A stretch of DNA of 64,000 bases from Adiantum capillus-veneris (taxonomy: Eukaryota; Streptophyta; Polypodiopsida; Polypodiales; Pteridaceae), in contig CM043958.1 in the NCBI GenBank assembly GCA_014529385.2, forward strand, positions 144,411,734 through 144,475,733, given 5' to 3'. Under the pieces are notes generated by a model. The model ran no database searches. It was not told the DNA's origin and was given only the letters and a program-made list of their open reading frames with translations. The position numbers and the translations under genes were made by a program. The stretch's first letter is position 1. The number at the start of each line of letters is the position of its first letter. Below, piece after piece: positions 11,105-26,100 of the stretch.

Positions 11105-14100
11105 ATGAATATATACACTTTTTGGTGACCCTTACCACAAGTGGTGGACCTTGAGACCAGTGGACTATAAGGACCTCCAAACAATACCTTGTACACTCAA
11201 TCCTTCTTGGTATCTAGGTTGGACAAGTGGTGGACCTTGTTCAAATTCTCTAACCACTCTCTCTAACATGGTGACATAATTTAGGTGTGATAAATTCATA
11301 TCTATGCAAACTAATATCAGTTTAGGCTTGTTAATTTGAATTTGTTTGAATTTAGGTACAATATAATGATTTGAGGTTTGCATATTTGAATTTAGGTGGT
11401 ATAATGATATCTTTTTGTGGTAAACTTGAATATAAAATCAATTTTGCGTGGAATATTTTAAATTTAAGTAGTAAAATTTAAATTTTTATAAAAAAGTTTG
11501 AATTTTAAAATTTGGGTGGGATATTTTAAAATTTAGGCGGGATATTTAAGATTTGGGAGGGATATTTTAAATTTAGGCGGGAAGGTTTTGAATTTATAGC
11601 GAGATCTCCCTTACATAGGAGAGTATACGTTGGACAGGTGGTGGACCTTCAAGCTAGAGCATCCATGCTACTGGACATGATAGGTAGGGAATCTAGTTGA
11701 ATATTATATGTATAATATATATGTAATAGATCTAGCTTGGACAAGTGGTGGACCTTGGAACAAAACCCCATGTAAAACATATCATGCACATTCCAAGTGG
11801 TCAAAAAAAATATCATTTAAGATATAGCCTTATAGGTTGGACAAGTGGTGGACCTTAACACCCAGATATTCTTCATATAATAACATAGAGTGGAAAACTG
11901 GTGAATCTTGAGACCAAACCATGCTACTAGCGATAATAGATTGGACAAGTGGTGGACCTTGAAAGTAAACCCCCCATCTACTAAATATCGTGGGTTTAAG
12001 GTATTTCGATGGAGCCTAGCATCTTGGAGACATCGTGCATCTTGCTTCTCTTCATGTTTCAATGGAGCCTATCTTGGACAAATGGTGGAGCATCCTTCTC
12101 TCCATGTTTCAATGGACCCTAGCTTGGACAAGTGGTGGACCTTTGCTTCTCTCTATTATTCAATAGAGTTAGATTGGACAAGTGGTGGACCTTGGAACCA
12201 AACCCCCATGTAAAACCTATCATGGTCACTCCAAGTGGTGAGAAAGAATAACCTTTAAGATATAGTTTTATCGGTTGGACAAGTGGTGGACCTTAACACC
12301 CTAATATTCTTAATATAATGACATAGAGTGAAAAAGTGGTGAATCTTGAGACAAAACCACTCATGCTACTAGCACTAGTAGCTTGGACAAGTGGTGGACC
12401 TTGAACGTAAACCCCCCATGTTTCAATAGAGTTAGCTTCGACAAATGGTGGAGCATCCTTCTCTCCATGTTTCAATGGAGCCTAGCTTAGACAAGTGGTG
12501 GACCTTTGCTTCTCTCTATGATTCAATAGAGTAAGCTTGGACAAGTGGTGGACCTTGGAACCAAAGCCCCATGTAAAACCTATCATGGTCACTCCAAGTG
12601 GTAATAAAGAATAACCTTTAAGATGTAGCCTTATAGGTTGGACAAGTGGTGGACCTTAACACGTGCATATTCTTAATATAATGACATAGAGTGGAAAAAT
12701 GGTGAATCTTGAGACCAAACCACTTAGGCTACTAGTGATAATAGCTTGGAAAAGTGGTGGACCTTGAATGTAAACCCCTCATCTACGACATATCGTGGGT
12801 TTAATGTTTTCCGATGGAGCTTAGCATCTTGGAGACATGGTGCACCTTGCTTCTCTTCATGTTTCAATGGAGCCTACCGTGGACAAATGGTGGAGCATCC
12901 TTCTCTCCATGTTTCAATGGACACTAGCTTAGACAAGGGGTGGACCTTTGCTTCTCTCTATGTTTCATTAGAGTTAGCTTGGACAAGTGGTGGACCTTGG
13001 AACGAAACCCCCATGTAAAACCTATCATGGTCACTCCAAGTAGTAAGAAAGAATAACCTTTAAGATGTAGCCTTATAGGTTGGACAGGTGGTGGACCTTA
13101 ACACCCACATATTCTTAATAAAAGTGATGAATCTTGAGACCAAACCACTCAGGCTACTAGCAATAATAGCTTGGACAAGTGGTGGACCTTGAATGTAAAC
13201 CCCTTATCTACGAAATATCGTGGGTTTAATGTATTTCGATGGAGCCTAGCATCTTGGAGACATGGTGCAACTTGCTTCTCGTCATGTTTCAATTGAGCCT
13301 ATCTTGGACAAATGGTGGAGCATCCTTCTCTCCATGTTTCAATGGACCCTAGCTTGGACAAGTGGTGGACCTTTGTTTCTCTCTATGTTTCAATAGAGTT
13401 AGCTTGGACAAGTGGTGGACCTTGGAACCAAACCCCCTTGTAAAACCTATCATGGTCACTCCAAGTGGTAATAAAGAATAACCTTTAAGATGTAGCCTTA
13501 TAGGTTGGACAAGTGGTGGACCTTAACACGCGCATATTCTTAATATAATGACATAGAGTGGAAAAGTGGTGAATCTTGAGACCAAACCACTCAGGCTACT
13601 ACCAATAATAGCTTGGACAAGTGTTGGACCTTGAATATAAACCCCTCATCTACGACATATCTTGGGTTTAATGTTTTTCGATGGAGCCTAGCATCTTGGA
13701 GACATGGTGCACCTTGCTTCTCTTCATGTTTCAATGGAGCCTACCTTGGACAAATGGTGGAGCATCCTTCTCTCCATGTTTCAATGGACCCTAGCTTAGA
13801 CAAGGGGTGGACATTTGCTTCTCTCTATGTTTCAATAGAGTTAGCTTGGACAAGTGGTGGACCTTGGAACCAAACCCCCATGTAAAACCTATCATGGTCA
13901 CTCCAAGTAGTAAGAAAGAATAACCTTTAAGATGTAGCCTTATAGGTTGGACAAGTGGTGGACCTTAACACCCACATATTCTTAATAAAAGTGATGAATC
14001 TTGAGACCAAACCACTCAGGCTACTAGCAATAATAGCTTGAACAAGTGGTGGACCTTGAATGTAAACCCCTCATCTACGAAATATCGTGGGTTTAATGTA

Positions 14101-17100
14101 TTTCGATAGAGCCTAGCATCTTGGAGACATGGTGCAGCTTGCTTCTCGTCATGTTTCAATGGAGCTTATCTTGGACAAATGGTGGAGCATCCTTCTCTCC
14201 ATGTTTCAATGGACCCTAGCTTGGACAAGTGGTGGACCTTTGTTTCTCTCTATGTTTCAATAGAGTTAGCTTGGACAAGTGGTGGACCTTGGAACCAGAC
14301 CCCCATGTAAAACCTATCATGGTAACTCCAAGTGGTAATAAAGAATAACCTTTAAGATGTAGCCTTATAGGTTGGACAAGTGGTGGACCTTAACACCCAC
14401 ATATTTTTAATATAATGACATAGAGTGGAAAAGTGGTGAATCTTGAGACCAAACCACTCAGGCTAATACCAATAATAGCTTGGACAAGTGTTGGACCTTG
14501 AATGTAAACCCCTCATCTACGACATATCGTGGGTTTAATGTTTTTCGATGGAGCCTAGCATCTTGGAGACATGGTGCACCTTGCTTCTCCTCATGTTTCA
14601 ATGGAGCCTACCTTGGACAAATGGTGGAGCATCCTTCTCTCCATGTTTCAATGGACCCTAGCTGAGACAAGGGGTGGACCTTTGCTTCTCTCTATGTTTC
14701 AATAGAGTTAGCTTGGACAAGTGGTGGACCTTAGAACCAAACCGCCATGTAAAACCTATCATGGTCACTCCAAGTAGTAAGAAAGAATAACCTTTAAGAT
14801 GTAGCCTTATAGGTTGGACAAGTGGTGGACCTTAACACCCACATATTCTTAATATAATGACATAGAGTGGAAAAGTGGTGAATCTTGAGACCAAACCACT
14901 CAGGCTACTACCAATAATAGCTTGGACAAGTTTTAGACCTTGAATGTAAACCCCTCATCTACGACATATCATGGGTTTAATGTTTTTCGATGGAGCCTAG
15001 CATCTTGGAGACATGGTGCACCTTGCTTCTCCTCATGTTTCAATGGAGCCTACCTTGGACAAATGGTGGAGCATCCTTCTCTCCATGTTTCAATGGACCC
15101 TAGCTTAGACAAGGGGTGGACATTTGCTTCTCTCTATGTTTCAATAGAGTTAGCTTGGACAAGTGGTGGACCTTGGAACCAAACCCCCATGTAAAAACTA
15201 TCATGGTCACTCCAAGTAGTAAGAAAGAATAACCTTTAAGATGTAGCCTTATAGGTTGGACAAGTGGTGGACCTTAACACCCACATATTCTTAATAAAAG
15301 TGGTGAATCTTGAGACCAAACCACTCAGGCTACTAGCAATAATAGCTAGGGATAACCATTAAGATATAGTCTTTCAAGGGGTGAGAAAGAATAACCATTA
15401 AGATATAGTCTTATAGGTTGGACAAGTGGTGGACCTTAACACCCATATATTCTTAATATAATGACAGAGAGTGAAAAAGTGGTGAACTTGAGAGCAAACC
15501 ACTCATGCTACTAGCGATAATAGGTTGGACAAATTGTTGATCTTGAATGTAAACTCCCCATGTACAAAACAACGTGGGTTTAAGTTATTTCGATGGAGGC
15601 TAGCATCTTGGAGACATGGTGCAGCTTGCTTCTCTTTATGTTTTAATGGAGTCTATCTTGGACAAATGGTGGAGCATCCTTCTCTCCATGTTTCAATAGA
15701 CCCTAGCTTAGACAAGTGGTGGACCTTTGCTTCTCTCTATATTTCAATAGAGTTAGCTCGGACAAGTGGTGGACCTTGGAACCAAACCCCCATGTAAAAC
15801 CTTTCATGGTCAGTCCAAGTGGTTAGAAAGAATAACCATTAAGATATAGTCTTATAGGTAGGACAAGTGGTGGACCTTAATACCCAAATATTCTTAATAT
15901 AATGACACAGAGTGAAAAAGTGGTGAATCTTGTGACCAAACCCCTCATGCTACTAGCGTTAATAGGTTGGACAACTGGTGGACCTTGAATGTAAACCTTC
16001 CATGTTTCAATAGAGTTAGCTTCGACAAATGGTGGAGCATCCTTCTCTCCATGTTTCAATGGAGCCTAGCTTGGACAAGTGGTGGACCTTTGCTTCTCTC
16101 TATGAGAAGAATAAAGTTAGCTTGGATAAGTGGTGGACCTTGGAACCAAACCCCTATGTAAAACATATCATGGACATTTCAAGTGGCTAGAAAGAATACC
16201 CTTTAAGATATACCCTTATAGGTTGGACAAGTGGTCGACCTTAACACCTAGATCTTCTTTATATAATGACATAGAGTGGAAAAGTGGTGAATCTTGAGAC
16301 CAAACCACCTATGCTACTAGGGATAATAGCTTGGAAAAGTGATTGACCTTGACGTTAAACCCCACATGTAAACAATATCGTGGGTTTAAGGTATTTCAAT
16401 GGATCCTAGAATCTTGGAGACATGGTGCAACTTGCTTCTTTTCATGTTTCAATGAAGCCTATCTTCCACCAATGGGGGATCATCCTTCTCTAAATGTCTC
16501 AGTGGAGCCTAGCTTGGACAAGTGGTGGACCTTTGCTTCTCTCTATGTTTCCATAGAGTTAGCTTGGACAAGTGGTGGACATTGAAACCAAACCCCCATG
16601 TAAAACATATCATGGTCATTCCAAGTGGTGAGAAATAATACCCTTTAAGATCTAGCCTTATAGGTTGGACAAGTGGTCGACCTTAAAACCTAGATCTTCA
16701 TAATATAACGACATAGAGTGGAAAAGTGGTAAACCTTGAGACCAAACCACTCATGCTACTAAGAATAATAGGTTGGACAACTGGTGGACCTTGAATGTAA
16801 ACCCCCCATGTACGAAATATCATGGGTTTAAGGTAATTCAATGGAGCCTAGCATCTTGGAGACATGGTGCAGATTGCTTCTCTTCATGTTTCAATGGAGC
16901 CTATCTTGGACAAATGGTGGAGCATCCTTCTCTCCATGTTTCAATGGAGCCTAGCTTGGACAAGTGGTGGACCTTTGCTTCTCTCTATGTTTCAATAGAG
17001 TTAGCTTGGAAAGTGGTGGGCCTTGGAACCAAACTCCCATGTAAAACCTATCTTGGTAACTCCAAGTGGTAAATCTTGGAAAAGTGGTAAATCTTGAGAC

Positions 17101-20100
17101 CAAACCACTCATGCTACTAAGAATAATAGGTTGGACAAGTGGTGGACCTTGAATGTAAACCCCTCATCTACGAAATATCGTGGGTTTAATGTATTTCGAT
17201 GGAGCCTAGCATCTTGGAGACATGGTGCAACTTGCTTCTCGTCACGTTTCAATGGAGCCTATCTTGGACAAATGGTGGAGCATCCTTCTCTCCATGTTTA
17301 AATGGACCCTAGCTTGGATAGGTGGTGGACCTTTGTTTCTCTCTATGTTTCAATAGAGTTAGCTTGGACAAGTGGTGGACCTTGGAACCAAACCCCCATG
17401 TAAAACCTATCATGGTCACTCCATGTGGTAATAAGGAATAACCTTTAAGATGTAGCCTTATAGGTTGGACAAGTGGTGGACCTTAACACGCGCATATTTT
17501 TAATATAATGACATAGAGTGAAAAAGTGGTGAATCTTGAGACCAAACCACTCAGGCTACTACCAATAATAGCTTGGACAAGTGTTGGACCTTGAATGTAA
17601 ACCCCTCATCTACGACATATCGTGGGTTTAATGTTTTCGATGGAGCCTAGCATCTTGGAGACATGGTGCACCTTGCTTTCTCCTCATGTTTCAATGGAGC
17701 CTACCTTGGAAAAATGGTGGAGCATGCTTCTCTCCATGTTTCAAATGGACCCTAGCTGAGACAAGGGGTGGCCTTGCTTCTCTCTATGTTTCAATAGAGT
17801 TAGCTTGGACAAGTGGTGGACCTTGGAACCAAACCCCATGTAAAAACCTATCATGGTCACTCCAAGTAGTAAGAAAGAATAAACTTTAAGATGTAGCCTA
17901 TAGGTTGGATAAGTGGTGGACCTTAACACCCACATATTCTTAATAAAAGTGGTCAATCTTGAGACCAAACCACTCAGGCTACTAGCAATAATAGCTTGGA
18001 CAAGTGGTGGACCTTGAATGTAAACCCTCATCTACGAAATATCGAGGGTTTAATGTATTTCGATGGAGCCTAGCATTTTGGAGACATGGGCAAACTTGCT
18101 TCTCGTCATGTTTCAATGGAGCCTATCTTGGACAAATGGTGGAGCATCCTTCTCCCATTTTTCAATGGACCCTAGCTTGGACAAGTGTGGACCTTTGTTT
18201 CTCTCTATGTTTCAATAGAGTTTAGCTTGGACAAGAGGTGGACCTTGGGAACCAAACCTCCATGTAAAACCTATCATGGTCACTCCAAGTGGTAATAAAG
18301 AATAACCTTTAAGATGTAGCCTTATAGGTTGGACAAGTGGTGGACCTTAACACGCGCATATTCTAAATATAATGACATAGAGTGGAAAAGTGGTGAATCT
18401 TGAGACCAAACCACTCAGGCTACTACCAATAATAGATTGGACAAGTGGTGGACCTTGAATGTAAACCCCTCATCTACGACATATCGTGGGTCTAATGTTT
18501 TTCGATGGAGCTTAGCATCTTGGAGACATGGTGCAGCTTGCTTCTCGTCATGTTTCAATGGAACCTATCTTGGACAAATGGTGGAGCATCCTTCTCTCCA
18601 TGTTTCAATGGACCCTAGCTTGGACAAGTGGTGGACCTTTGTTTCTCTCTATGTTTCAATAGAGGTAGCTTGGACAAGTGGTGGACCTTGGAACCAAACC
18701 CCCATGTAAAACCTATCATGGTCACTCCAAGTGGTAATAAAGAATAACCTTTAAGATGTAGCCTTATAGGTTGGACAAGTGGTGGACCTTATCACGCGCA
18801 TATTCTTAATATAATGACATAGAGTGGAAAAGTGGTGAATCTTGAGACCAAACCACTCAGGCTACTACAAATAATAGTTTGGACAAGTGTGGACCTTGAA
18901 TGTAAACCCCTCATCTACGACATATCGTGGGTTTAATGTTTTTTGATGGAGCCTAGCATCTTGGAGACATGGTGCACCTTGCTTCTCCTCATGTTCAATG
19001 GAGCCTACCTTGGACAAATGGTGGAGCATCTTCTCTCCATGTTTCAATGGACCCTAGCTTAGACAAGGGGTGGACCTTTGTTTCTCTCTATGTTTCAATA
19101 GAGTTAGCTTGGACAAGTGTGGACATTGGAACCAAACCCCCATGTAAAACTTATCATGGTTACTCCAAGTGGTAATAAAGAATAACCTTTAAGATGTAGC
19201 CTTATAGGTTGGACAAGTGGTGGACCTTAACACGTGCATATTCTTAATATAATGACATAGAGTGGAAAAGTGGTGAATCTTGAGACCAAACCACTCAGGC
19301 TACTACCAATAATAGCTTGGACAAGTGTTGGACCTTGAATGTAAACCCCTCATCTACGACATATCGTGGTTTTAATGTATTTCGAATGTGTAGCCTAGCA
19401 TCTTGAGACAATGGGCAGCTTGCTTCTCCTCATGTTTCAATGAGCCTATCTTGGAAAAAATGGTGGAGCATCCTTCTCTCCATGATTCAATGGACCCTAG
19501 CTTGACAAGTGGTGGACCTTTGCTTCTCTCTATGTTTCAATAGAGTTAGCTTGGACAAGTGGTGGACCTTGAACCAAACCCCCATGTAAAAACCTATCAT
19601 GTCACTCCAAGTGGTAAGAAAGAATAACCTTTAAGATGTAGCCTTATAGGTTGGACAAGTGGTGGACCTTAACACCCACATATCTTAATACAAAGTGGTG
19701 AATCTTGAGACCAAACCACTCAGCTACTACCAATAATAGCTTGGACAAGTGGTGGACCTTGAATGTAAACCCCTCATCTACGAACATATCGTGGGTTTAA
19801 TGTTTTTTCGAGGAGCCTAGCATCTTGGAGACATGGTGCACCTTGCTTCTCCTCATGTTTCAATGGAGCCTACCCTTGGACAAATGGTGGAGCATCCTTC
19901 TCTCCATGTTTCAATGGACCCTAGCTTAGACAAGGGGTGGACCTTTGCTTTCTCTCTATGTTCAATAGAGTTAGCTTGGACAAGTGGTGGACCTTGGAAC
20001 CAAACCCCCATGTAAAACCTATCATGGTCACTCCAGTAGTAAGAAAGAATAACCTTTAAGATGTAGCCTTATAGGTTGGACAAGTGGTGGACTTAACACC

Positions 20101-23100
20101 CACATAATATTCTTAATAAAAATGGTGAATCTTGAGACCAAACCACTCAGCTACTAGCAATAATAGCTTGGACAAGTGTGGACCTTGAATGTAAACCCCT
20201 CATCTACGAAATATCGTGGGTTTAATGTATTTCGATGGAGCCTAGCATCTTGGAGACATGGTGCAGCTTGCTTCTCGTCATGTTTCAATGGAGCCTATCT
20301 TGGACAAATGGTGGAGCATCCTTCTCTCCATGTTTCAATGGACCCTAGCTTGGACAAGTGGTGGACCTTTGTTTCTCTCTATGTTTCAATAGAGTTAGCT
20401 TGACAAGTGGTGGACCTTGGAACCAAACCCCCATGTAAAACCTATCATGGTCACTCCAAGTGGTAATAAAGAATAACCTTTAAGATGTAGCCTTATAGGT
20501 TGGACAAGTGGTGGACCTTAACACAGCATATATTCTTAATATAATGACATAGAGTTGAAAAGTGGTGAATCTTGAGACCAAACCACTCAGGCTACTACCA
20601 TAATAGCTTGGACAAGTGTGGACCTTGAATGTCAACCCCTCATCTACGACATATCGTGGGTTTAATGTTTTTCGATGAGCCTAGCATCTTGGAGACATGG
20701 TGCACCTTGCTTCTCCTCATGTTCAATGGAGCCTACCTTGGACAAATGGTGGAGCATCCTTCTCTCCATGTTTCAATGGACCCTAGCTTAGACAAGGGGT
20801 GGACCTTTGCTTCTCTCTATGTTTCAATAGAGTTAGCTTGGACAAGTGGTGGACCTTGGAACCAAACCCCCATGTAAAACCTATCATGGTCACTCCAAGT
20901 AGTAAGAAAGAATAACCTTTAAGATGTAGCCTTATAGGTTGGACAAGTGGTGGACCTTAACACCCACATATTCTTAATAAAAGTGGTGAATCTTGAGACC
21001 AAACCACTCAGGCTACTAGCAATAATAGCTTGGACAAGTGGTGGACCTTGAATGTAAACCCCTCATCTACGAAATATCGTGGGTTTAATGTATTTCGATG
21101 AGCCTAGCATCTGGAGACATGGTGCAAGCTTGCTTCTCTCGTCATGTTTCAATGGAGCCTATCTTGGACAAATGGTGGAGCATCCTTCTCTCCATGTTTC
21201 AATGGACCCTAGCTTGGACAAGTGGTGGACCTTTGTTTTCTCTATGTTTCAATAGAGTTAGCTTGGACAAGTGGTGGACCTTGGAACCAAACCCCCATGT
21301 AAAACCTATCATGGTCACTCCAAGTGTAATAAAGAATAACCTTTAAGAGTAGCCTTATAGGTTGGACAAGTGGTGGACCTTAACACGCGCATATTCTTAA
21401 TATAATGACATAGAGTGGAAAAGTGGTGAATCTTGAGACCAAACCACTCAGGCTACTAGCAATAATAGCTTGGACAAGTGGTGGACCTTGAATGTAAACC
21501 CCTCATCTACGACATATCGTGGTTTTAATGTTTTTCGATGGAGCCTAGCATCTTGGAGACATGGTGCACCTTGCTTCTCCTCATGTTTCAATGGAGCCTA
21601 TCTTGGACAAATGGTGGAGCATCCTTCTCTCCATGTTTCAATGGACCCTAGCTTGGACAAGGGTGGACCTTTGCTTCTCTCTATGTTTCAATAGAGTTAG
21701 CTTGGACAAGTGGTGGACCTTGGAACCAAACCCCCATGTAAAACCTATCATGGTCACTCCAAGTAGTAAGAAAGAATAACCTTTAAGATGTAGCCTTATA
21801 GGTTGGACAAGTGGTGGACCTTAACACCCACATATTCTTAATAAAAGTGGTGAATCTTGAGACCAAACCACTCAGGCTACTAGCAATAAATAGCTTGGAC
21901 AAGTGTTGGACCTTGAATGTAAACCCCTCATCTATGAAATATCGTGGGTTTAATGTTTTTCGATGAGCCTAGCATCTTGGAGACATGGTGCAGCTTGCTT
22001 CTCTGGTCATGTTTCAATGGAGCCTATCTTGGACAAATGGTGGAGCATCCTTCTCTCCATGTTTCAATGGACCTAGCTTGACAAGTGGTGGACCTTTGCT
22101 TCTCTCTATGTTTCAATAGAGTTAGCTTGGACAAGTGGTGGACCTTGGAACCAAACCCCCATGTAAAACCTATCATGGTCACTCCAAGTGGTAAGAAAGA
22201 ATAACCTTTAAGATGTAGCCTTATAGGTTGGACAAGTGGTGGACCTTAACACGCGCATATTCTTAATATAATGACATAGAGTGGAAAAGTGGTGAATCTT
22301 GAGACCAAACCACTCATCTACTAGCAATAATAGCTTGGACAAGTGTTAGAGCTTGAATGTAAACCGTCATCTACGACATATCGTGGGTTTAATGTTTTTC
22401 GATGGAGCCTAGCATCTTGGAGACATGGTGCACCTTGCTTCTCCTCATGTTTCAATGGAGCCTACCTGGACAAATGGTGGAGCATCCTTCTCTCCATGTT
22501 TCAATGGACCCTAGCTTAGACAAGGGGTGGACCTTTGCTTCTCTCTATGTTTCAATAGAGTTAGCTTGGACAAGTGGTGGACCTTGGAACCAAACCCCCA
22601 TGTAAAACCTATCATGGTCACTCCAAGTAGTAAGAAAGAATAACCTTTAAGATGTAGCCTTATAGGTTGGACAAGTGGTGGACCTTAACAACCACATATT
22701 CTTAATAAAAGTGATGAATCTTGAGACCAAACCACTCAGGCTACTAGCAATAATAGCTTGGACAAGTGGTGGACCTTGAATGTAAACCCCTCATCTACGA
22801 AATATCGTGGGTTTAATGTATTTTGATGGAGCCTAGCATCTTGGAGACATGGTGCAACTTGCTTCTCATCATGTTTCAATGGAGCCTATCTTGGACAAAT
22901 GGTGGAGCATCCTTCTCTCCATGTTTCAATGGACCCTAGCTTGGACAAGTGGTGGACCTTTGTTTCTCTCTATGTTTCAATAGAGGTAGCTTGGACAAGT
23001 GGTGGATGGAACCAAACCCCCATGTAAAACCTATCATGGTCACTCCAAGTGGTAATAAAGAATAACCTTTAAGATGTAGCCTTATAGTTTGGACAAGTGG

Positions 23101-26100
23101 TGGACCTTAACACACGCCTATTCTTAATATAATGACATAAAGTGGAAAAGTGGTGAATCTTGAGACCAAACCACTCAGGCTACTACCACTAATAGCATGG
23201 ACAAGTGTGGACCTTGAATGTAAACCCCTCATCTACGACATATCGTGGGTTTAATGTTTTTCGATGGAGCCTAGCATCTTGGAGACATGGTGCACCTTGC
23301 TTCTCCTCATGTTTCAATGGAGCCTACCTTGGACAAATGGTGGAGCATCCTTCTCTCCATGTTTCAATGGACCCTAGCTTAGACAAGGGGTGGACCTTTT
23401 CTTCTCTCTATGTTTCAATAGAGTTAGCTTGGACAAGTGGTGGACCTTGGAACCAAACCCCCATGTAAAACCTATCATGGTCACTCCAAGTAGTAAGAAA
23501 GAATAACCTTTAAGATGTAGCCTTATAGGTTGGACAAGTGGTGCACCTTAACACCCACATATTCTTAATAAAAGTGGTGAATCTTGAGACCAAACCACTC
23601 AGGCTACTAGAAAGAATAGCTTCGGCAAGTGGTGGACCTTGAATGTAAACCCCTCATATACGAAATATCGTGGGTTTAATGTATTTCGATGGAGCCTAGC
23701 ATCTTGGAGACATGGTGCAGCTTGCTTCTCGTCATGTTTCACTGGAGCCTATCTTGGACAAATGGTGGAGCATCCTTCTCTCCATGTTTCAATGGACCCT
23801 AGCTTGGACAAGTGGTGGACCTTTGTTTCTCTCTATGTTTCAATAGAGTTAGCTTGGACAAGTGGTGGACCTTGGAACCAAACCCCCATGTAAAACCTAT
23901 CATGGTCACTCCAAGTGGTAATAAAGAATAACCTTTAAGATGTAGCCTTATAGGTTGGACAAGTGGTGGACCTTAACACACGCCTATTCTTTATATAATG
24001 ACATAGAGTGGAAAAGTGGTGAATCTTGAGACCAAACCACTCAGGCTACTACCGCTAATAGCATGGACAAGTGTGGACCTTGAATGTAAACCCCTCATCT
24101 ACGACATATCGTGGGTTTAATGTTTTTCGCTGGAGCCTAGCATCTTGGAGACATGGTGCACCTTGATTCTCCTCATGTTTCAATGGAGCCTACCTTGGAC
24201 AAATGGTGGAGCATCCTTCTCTCCATGTTCAATGGACCCTAGCTGAGACATGGAGAGAAGGATGCTCCACCATTTTATCGGTGGACCTTTTTCGATGGAG
24301 CCTAGCATCTTGGAGACATGGTGCACCTTGATTCTCTTCATGTTTCAATGGAGCCTACCTTGGACAAATGGTGGAGAATCCTTCTCTCCATGTTTCAATG
24401 GACCCTAGTTGAGACAAGGGGTGGACCTTTGCTTCTCTCTATGTTTCAATAGAGTTAGCTTGGACAAGTGGTGGACCTTGGAACCAAACCCCCATGTAAA
24501 ACCTATCATGGTCACTCCAAGTAGTAAGAAAGAATAACCTTTAAGATGTAGCCTTATAGGTTGGACAAGTGGTGGACCTTAACACCCACTATTCTAATAA
24601 AAGTGGTGAATCTTGAGACCAAACCACTCAGGCTACTAACCAATAATAGCTTGGACAAGTGGTGGACCTTGAATGTAAACCCCTCATGTACGAAATATCG
24701 TGGGTTTAATGTATTTCAATGGAGCCTAGCATCTTGGAGACATGGTGCAGCTTGCTTCTCTTCATGTTTCAATGGAGCCTATCTTGGACAAATGGTGGAG
24801 CATCCTTCTCTCCATGTTTCAATGGACCCTAGCTTGGACAAGTGGTGGACCTTTGCTTCTCTCTATGTTTCAATAGAGTTAGCTTGGACAAGTGGTGGAC
24901 CTTGGAACCAAACCCCCATGTAAAACCTATCATGGTCACTCCAAGTGGTAATAAAGAATAACCTTTAAGATATAGCCTTATAGGTTGGACAAGTGGTGGA
25001 CCTTAACACCCATATTCTTAATATAATGACATAGAGTGGAAAAGTGGTGAATCTTGAGACCAAACCACTCATGCTACTATGAATAATAGCTTGGACAAGT
25101 GTTAGACCTTGAATGTAAACCCCTCATGTACGACATATCATGGGTTTAATGTTTTTCAATGGAGCCTAGCATTTGGAGACATGGTGCACCTTGCTTCTCT
25201 TCATGTTTCAATGGAGCCTACCTTGGACAAATGGTGGAGCATCCTTCTCTCCATGTTTCAATGGACCCTAGCTTGACAAGGGTGGACCTTTGATTCTCTC
25301 TATGTTTCAATAGAGTTAGCTTGGACAAGTGGTGGACCTTGGAACCAAACCCCCATGTAAAACCTATCATGTCACTTCCAAGTGGTGGAAAGAATAACCT
25401 TTAAGATGTAGCCTTATAGGTTGGACAAGTGGTGGACCTTAACACCACATATTCTTAATAAAAGTGGTGAATCTTGAGACCAAACCACTCATGCTACTAG
25501 GGATAATAGCTAGGACAAAAACCATTAAGATATAGTCTTTCAAGGGGTGAGAAGATTAACCATTAAGATATAGTCTTATAGGTTGGACAAGTGGTGGACC
25601 TTAACACCCCATATATTCTTAATATAGACATTGAGTGACAAATTGGTGAATCATTGAGAGCAAACCACTCATGCTACTAGCGATAAGTGTGGACAAATTG
25701 TTGATCTTGAATGTAAACTCCCATGTACAAAACAACGTGGGTTTAAGTTATTTCGATGGAGGCTAGCATCTTGGAGACATGGTGCAGCTTGCTTCTCTTT
25801 ATGTTTTAATGAGTCTATCTTGGACAAATGGTGGAGCATCCTTCTCTCCATGTTTCATAGACCCTAGCTTAGACAAGTGGTGGACCTTTGCTTCTCTCTA
25901 TATTTCAATAGAGTTAGCTCGGACAAGTGGTGGACCTTGGAACCAAACCCCCATGTAAAACCTTCATGGTCAGTCCAAGTGGTTTAGAAAGAATAACCAT
26001 TAAGATATAGTCTTATAGGTAGGACAAGTGGTGGACCTTAATACCCAAATATTCTTAATATAATGACACAGAGTGAAAAAGTGGTGAATCTTGTGACCAA

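Noticed and set aside
12746-24923. Recurrent open frames of 60-120 codons (LDKWWTLNVNPSST-type) in the satellite
   Set aside because: They arise because the same monomer is repeated, most start at TTG, they are broken by one-base indels from unit to unit, and similar frames appear on the opposite strand.
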